Of a stretch of DNA of 35,072 nt, positions 32,215-35,072 are shown one piece after another. The DNA lies in NCBI RefSeq assembly GCF_938045405.1, contig NZ_CALIMW010000103.1:1-35072 (forward strand), in the 5' to 3' direction. This DNA comes from an uncultured Campylobacter sp. GTDB taxonomy: Bacteria; Campylobacterota; Campylobacteria; Campylobacterales; Campylobacteraceae. Under the pieces are notes generated by a model. It was not told the DNA's origin. It saw only the letters and a list, made by a program, of their open reading frames with translations, and searched no databases. Position 1 is the stretch's first letter, and each line of letters opens with the position of its first letter. Both the position numbers and the translations under genes were made by a program.

Positions 32215-33320
32215 AAAATATCTTTGATTTTACAATGAAAGAGCTTGAAAATTTCGTCGAACCAAAATTTAGAGCCAAGCAAATTTACGAATGGATTTAC
32301 AAAAAGAATGTGGACGACTTCGCACAAATGCTAAATCTACCAAAAGAGATCCGTCAAAGTTTAGCTCAAAATTTTTATTTAGACCCGCTTAAATGCATCA
32401 GATCCGAAACAAGTAGCGATGGCAGTATCAAATATCTTTTCGCTCTCAAAGATGGCAAGACAATAGAAAGTGTCCTGCTACCGATGAAGGATGAGCTGCG
32501 AGATGAAAACGAAAAAGTTATAAGACATGCGCGCTACTCAATCTGCGTAAGTTCGCAAGTAGGTTGCAAAATTGGCTGCAGCTTCTGCTTGACAGCAAAA
32601 GGTGGCTTCGTACGGAATTTAACTCCAGGCGAAATCGTGGCTCAAATTTGGCTCATCAAAAAAATGAACGCGATCCCGTACGAGCGCCGCGTCAATGTTG
32701 TATATATGGGGATGGGCGAACCGCTTAATAACCTAGACAACGTTGCCAAAGCCGTGCGAATTTTAAAAGAAAACGACGGACTCGCCATAGCGCCACGTCG
32801 CCAAACGATAAGTACGAGCGGACTTTCTACGCAGATAAAAAAGCTTGGCGAAATGGATCTTGGCGTGCTACTCGCGATCTCGCTGCATGCAGTGAATGAC
32901 GAACTGCGTGAAAAACTAATGCCGATAAATCGTGCCTACAATATTGCATCGATCATGCAGGCGGTGCGCGAGTTCCCAATCGATCTGCGAAAGCGCGTGA
33001 TGTTTGAATATCTAATGATCGATGGGGTAAATGACCACTCAAGCGATGCCAAAACGCTAGTGAAGCTTCTGCATGGCATCCGCGCAAAAGTAAATCTGAT
33101 CTATTTTAATCCGCACGAAGGCTCGAGCTTTGGCAGACCAAGCCCCGAAAATATGGTGAAATTCCAAGACTATCTATGCGCGCACGGTATTACCTGTACG
33201 ATCCGCCAGAGCAAGGGGCTAGATATCAGTGCAGCGTGCGGACAGCTCAAGCAAAGAAATGAGCAAGGTAAAATTCCGACTCAAAGTGGCTCCAATATGG
33301 ATAAAATTTTAAAAAGATAG
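32211..33320 (+). CDS. rlmN: 23S rRNA (adenine2503-C2)-methyltransferase
   Basis: A radical-SAM enzyme of 369 aa that methylates A2503 of 23S rRNA and A37 of some tRNAs. The [4Fe-4S] motif is at Cys119, Cys123 and Cys126 (GCKIGCSFC). YMGMGEPLNNLDNV and the C-terminal methyl-carrying Cys in LDISAACGQL are present. The start is a TTG overlapping the upstream stop (TTGA), so translational coupling is likely. Confidence 0.95.
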   Translation: MKNIFDFTMKELENFVEPKFRAKQIYEWIYKKNVDDFAQMLNLPKEIRQSLAQNFYLDPLKCIRSETSSDGSIKYLFALKDGKTIESVLLPMKDELRDENEKVIRHARYSICVSSQVGCKIGCSFCLTAKGGFVRNLTPGEIVAQIWLIKKMNAIPYERRVNVVYMGMGEPLNNLDNVAKAVRILKENDGLAIAPRRQTISTSGLSTQIKKLGEMDLGVLLAISLHAVNDELREKLMPINRAYNIASIMQAVREFPIDLRKRVMFEYLMIDGVNDHSSDAKTLVKLLHGIRAKVNLIYFNPHEGSSFGRPSPENMVKFQDYLCAHGITCTIRQSKGLDISAACGQLKQRNEQGKIPTQSGSNMDKILKR

Positions 33321-33367
33321 AAAAAATTTGACGATTATTTTCAGATCATAAGGCAGATCGGCAAAAA

Positions 33368-34284
33368 ATTTATAAAGGAGTAGGAATAAACGCGCAAAAA
33401 ATAATGGAAGAGATCGGCGTTTTCTTAGATAGATAACTGCTTAAAAAATCCTAGATTACAAAGGCGGAAATTATTCGCTTTATCGAGGTAAAATGGGCGG
33501 AGGCGGACGATGAGAAATACCGCGTCTACGACTATACATCTACGCGGCGCGCATGGCAAATGAGTACGAATGGGCGGGCGACGCCTCAAATATGCTGCGC
33601 TAGCTAGGCGAGATGGACAAGCGCGCCAGAAGCAATGAAAATCCGCCCTACGTGAGCGATTATTACAAGGGCGAGTGCTGCTTGGAGTGCGGCGCGGAGC
33701 AGGAGGCGCTTAAATTTTTGCGCAAAAGCTACGAAGCGAATGAGGAGTATCTTTTCATCCGCAGCCCAAAGGTCGCGGAGTTTTTTAATGCGCATCTTGC
33801 AGAACCTAAAATTTCATCCAAATTTGAAGATGAGGAATACGAGGACTTTAGTTTCTCGCTGCGACTGGAGTATTCCGGCAAAGCTTTAGAGCAAGAGGGC
33901 GAGTTTCGCTGCGCGTTTTTAGATGAAGACGGCGAGGAGACGGACGAGCCGAGCCAGGCGCAATCGGACGCACTAGAGTTTCTAAAGCAAAATCAGGAAG
34001 AATTTTTAACGGACATCTTAGCTGAAATTTTAAAAAACTACCCAAAATGGCAGGAGATCTACGACTATCCGAGTGAGACGAAAAGCGATTTCATGCCGGG
34101 CATCAGCACGCCGTAGGAGCTTAGCGAACTATTGGAGCTGCAAAATATCTCTATCCTAGACAGTGCGAAAATCGGCTTTGAGTTTAGCTGCTCGTGGGAC
34201 ATGGAGCACGGCCTAGGCGTGATGGCGCGCAAAGGCAAGGTCATAAATATCGGTGAAGCGGAAGTAGCGTTTATGGCTATTTGA
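33368..34284 (+). pseudogene. Decayed DUF6985-like gene
   Basis: One protein can be traced through interruptions. A frame from about 33404 (MEEIGVFLDR) is hit by TAA 33434 and TAG 33452 and continues as ITKAEIIRFIEVKWAEADD. A frameshift near 33530-33537 leads to IYAARMANEYEWAGDASNML, then TAG at 33601. A long stretch 33613-34113 (SDYYKGECCLECGAEQEAL and more) is cut by TAG at 34114, followed by 55 more sensible codons (ELSELLELQN; FEFSCSWDMEHGLGVMAR) to TGA 34282. The C-terminal part resembles DUF6985 domains of unknown function. The 33613-34116 segment could still be expressed alone. Confidence 0.65.
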
Positions 34285-34702
34285 ATAAAATAAACCAAAT
34301 TTTAAAGCATAAAACAAATTTTTATAGTTACTTTTAGGCTACATTTTACGCATTTTTTTATCACTTTTACCATATGCAAATACAAGAAGCCGAAATAATA
34401 AAAATTAGATGTCATAGCTCAATCTTACGCAAATTTTTATCAATCAAATTTCATACCAATCTATAATTATGATTGCACAAATGAATAGATATAGAATTTT
34501 AGCGATACAACGAGGAATATAGCATTCTCTCTTTGCTGTTTATAAAATTTCTAGCATACCACAAATATATGCTGTCATTCAACTTCTATATTATATACTA
34601 AAACTTGCGATTATTCCAAAACAAATAACTAAAGCAATCCTCAGCTCTTACTTGTCCTCATATTTCAAGTTTTTATACTATAGATATCAAAGTCATTAAT
34701 AA
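34285..34702. other. AT-rich spacer
   Basis: No ORF or RNA is recognised. Base composition drops clearly below the rest of the window (many runs of AT with ATA/TATA words), which may mark the edge of an acquired segment. Confidence 0.45.
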
Positions 34703-35072
34703 TTACCGTCTAAAACTCATACCTCTACTTGGTGGTGTTATATTTATGGTATGTTCTTGTTTTTTACTATTTTCTAAATTAAGCATCCTCTTGCAATATT
34801 CTCCAAAAGAAGCAACTACTGTTTTGCTCCCCATGCTTGCTATTAATGCCGAGCTTTTTAAATTAACAGAGCTTCCCGCCCCACCCTTTTGCTTAAATAG
34901 GAAATTAGCGTATTCGTCAAATTCTTTTTTAAATATTCCATGTTCTTGATTGTATTTTTTAAAAGAATCAACACCAGATTTAAAATCTTTTATACTGCCA
35001 TCCAGCTTATCTTGAAGCATCCAATATTTATGCGCTCTGAGCTCAAATTTACCGTAATTTTCGCTACCGAAA
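34703..35072 (-). CDS. Unrecognised protein, C-terminal part only
   Basis: The frame is open from the right edge to the stop at 34703 (about 123 codons). The product is hydrophilic, with Lys/Phe-rich helices (YWMLQDKLDGSIKDFKSG; EFDEYANFLFKQKGG) and a tail ending SRGMSFRR. No membrane segment, signal or known family is recognised. It is AT-rich compared with the housekeeping genes, consistent with acquired DNA. Because the N-terminus is missing, no function is offered. Confidence 0.55.
   Translation of the reverse strand, partial: FGSENYGKFELRAHKYWMLQDKLDGSIKDFKSGVDSFKKYNQEHGIFKKEFDEYANFLFKQKGGAGSSVNLKSSALIASMGSKTVVASFGEYCKRMLNLENSKKQEHTINITPPSRGMSFRR

Noticed and set aside
33368..34284. TAG read as an amino acid (altered genetic code)
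   Set aside because: A frameshift and a TAA also interrupt the same gene, and all housekeeping genes here read normally; decay explains it.

Overview
The window looks like chromosomal DNA of a Campylobacter, probably one of the higher-GC oral or anaerobic species (C. gracilis, C. showae or C. rectus type); the species is an inference. The reasons are: an extreme abundance of AAATTT/CAAATTTG words in otherwise GC-moderate DNA; NifS/NifU as the Fe-S assembly pair; RNase J carrying a long N-terminal extension as in Helicobacter; and two gene blocks that, from memory, match C. jejuni order (purN-nnr-comM-def-clpP-tig next to folE, and rluB / RNase J / ksgA / nucleoside phosphorylase-like / rlmN).

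Layout. 1-7470 (minus strand): a membrane-lipid module resembling E. coli ynbABCD. It has a CDP-alcohol phosphatidyltransferase, a PlsC-type acyltransferase, a CdsA-like cytidylyltransferase, a DUF1287 protein, an alpha/beta-hydrolase-methyltransferase fusion and a PAP2-dual-specificity-phosphatase fusion that runs off the left edge. 7470-9030: a probable gene remnant and a DUF3137 membrane protein. 9157-15312 (minus): a tightly packed or overlapping housekeeping block of tig, clpP, def, comM, nnr, purN. 15429-18384: a TonB-dependent siderophore receptor with its own terminator and a Fur-box-like palindrome, divergent from folE. 18496-20700: nifS-nifU with a leader palindrome. 21111-24285: an orphan amino-acid-binding protein, a tandem-rhodanese protein, a CAT-anticodon tRNA and lemA. 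24647-30303 (minus): ybaK, rluB, kdsD/kpsF, RNase J, ksgA. 30395-33320 (plus): hisF, a nucleoside-phosphorylase-like gene and rlmN. 33368-34284: a decayed DUF6985-like pseudogene. 34285-35072: AT-richer DNA with the 3' end of an unrecognised gene.

The most unusual signal is a set of in-frame low-complexity insertions in conserved enzymes. In the hydrolase-methyltransferase fusion and in HisF they are degenerate tandem repeats of 11 residues (33 nt), each anchored on an Asn-Leu pair encoded by AAATTT-type DNA. Related inserts occur in the PAP2-phosphatase and in Nnr, and similar AAATTT-rich DNA fills several intergenic spacers. AAATTT fits the RAATTY word that, in C. jejuni, is methylated and marks DNA for natural transformation, which suggests a possible selective or mobile origin. 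Other points of note are a perfect 17-bp inverted repeat between ksgA and hisF, a 34-bp perfect palindrome after lemA, a ~280-bp inverted-repeat element between the two fusion genes of the lipid module, and Asn at two of the four conserved Asp positions of the CDP-alcohol phosphatidyltransferase.
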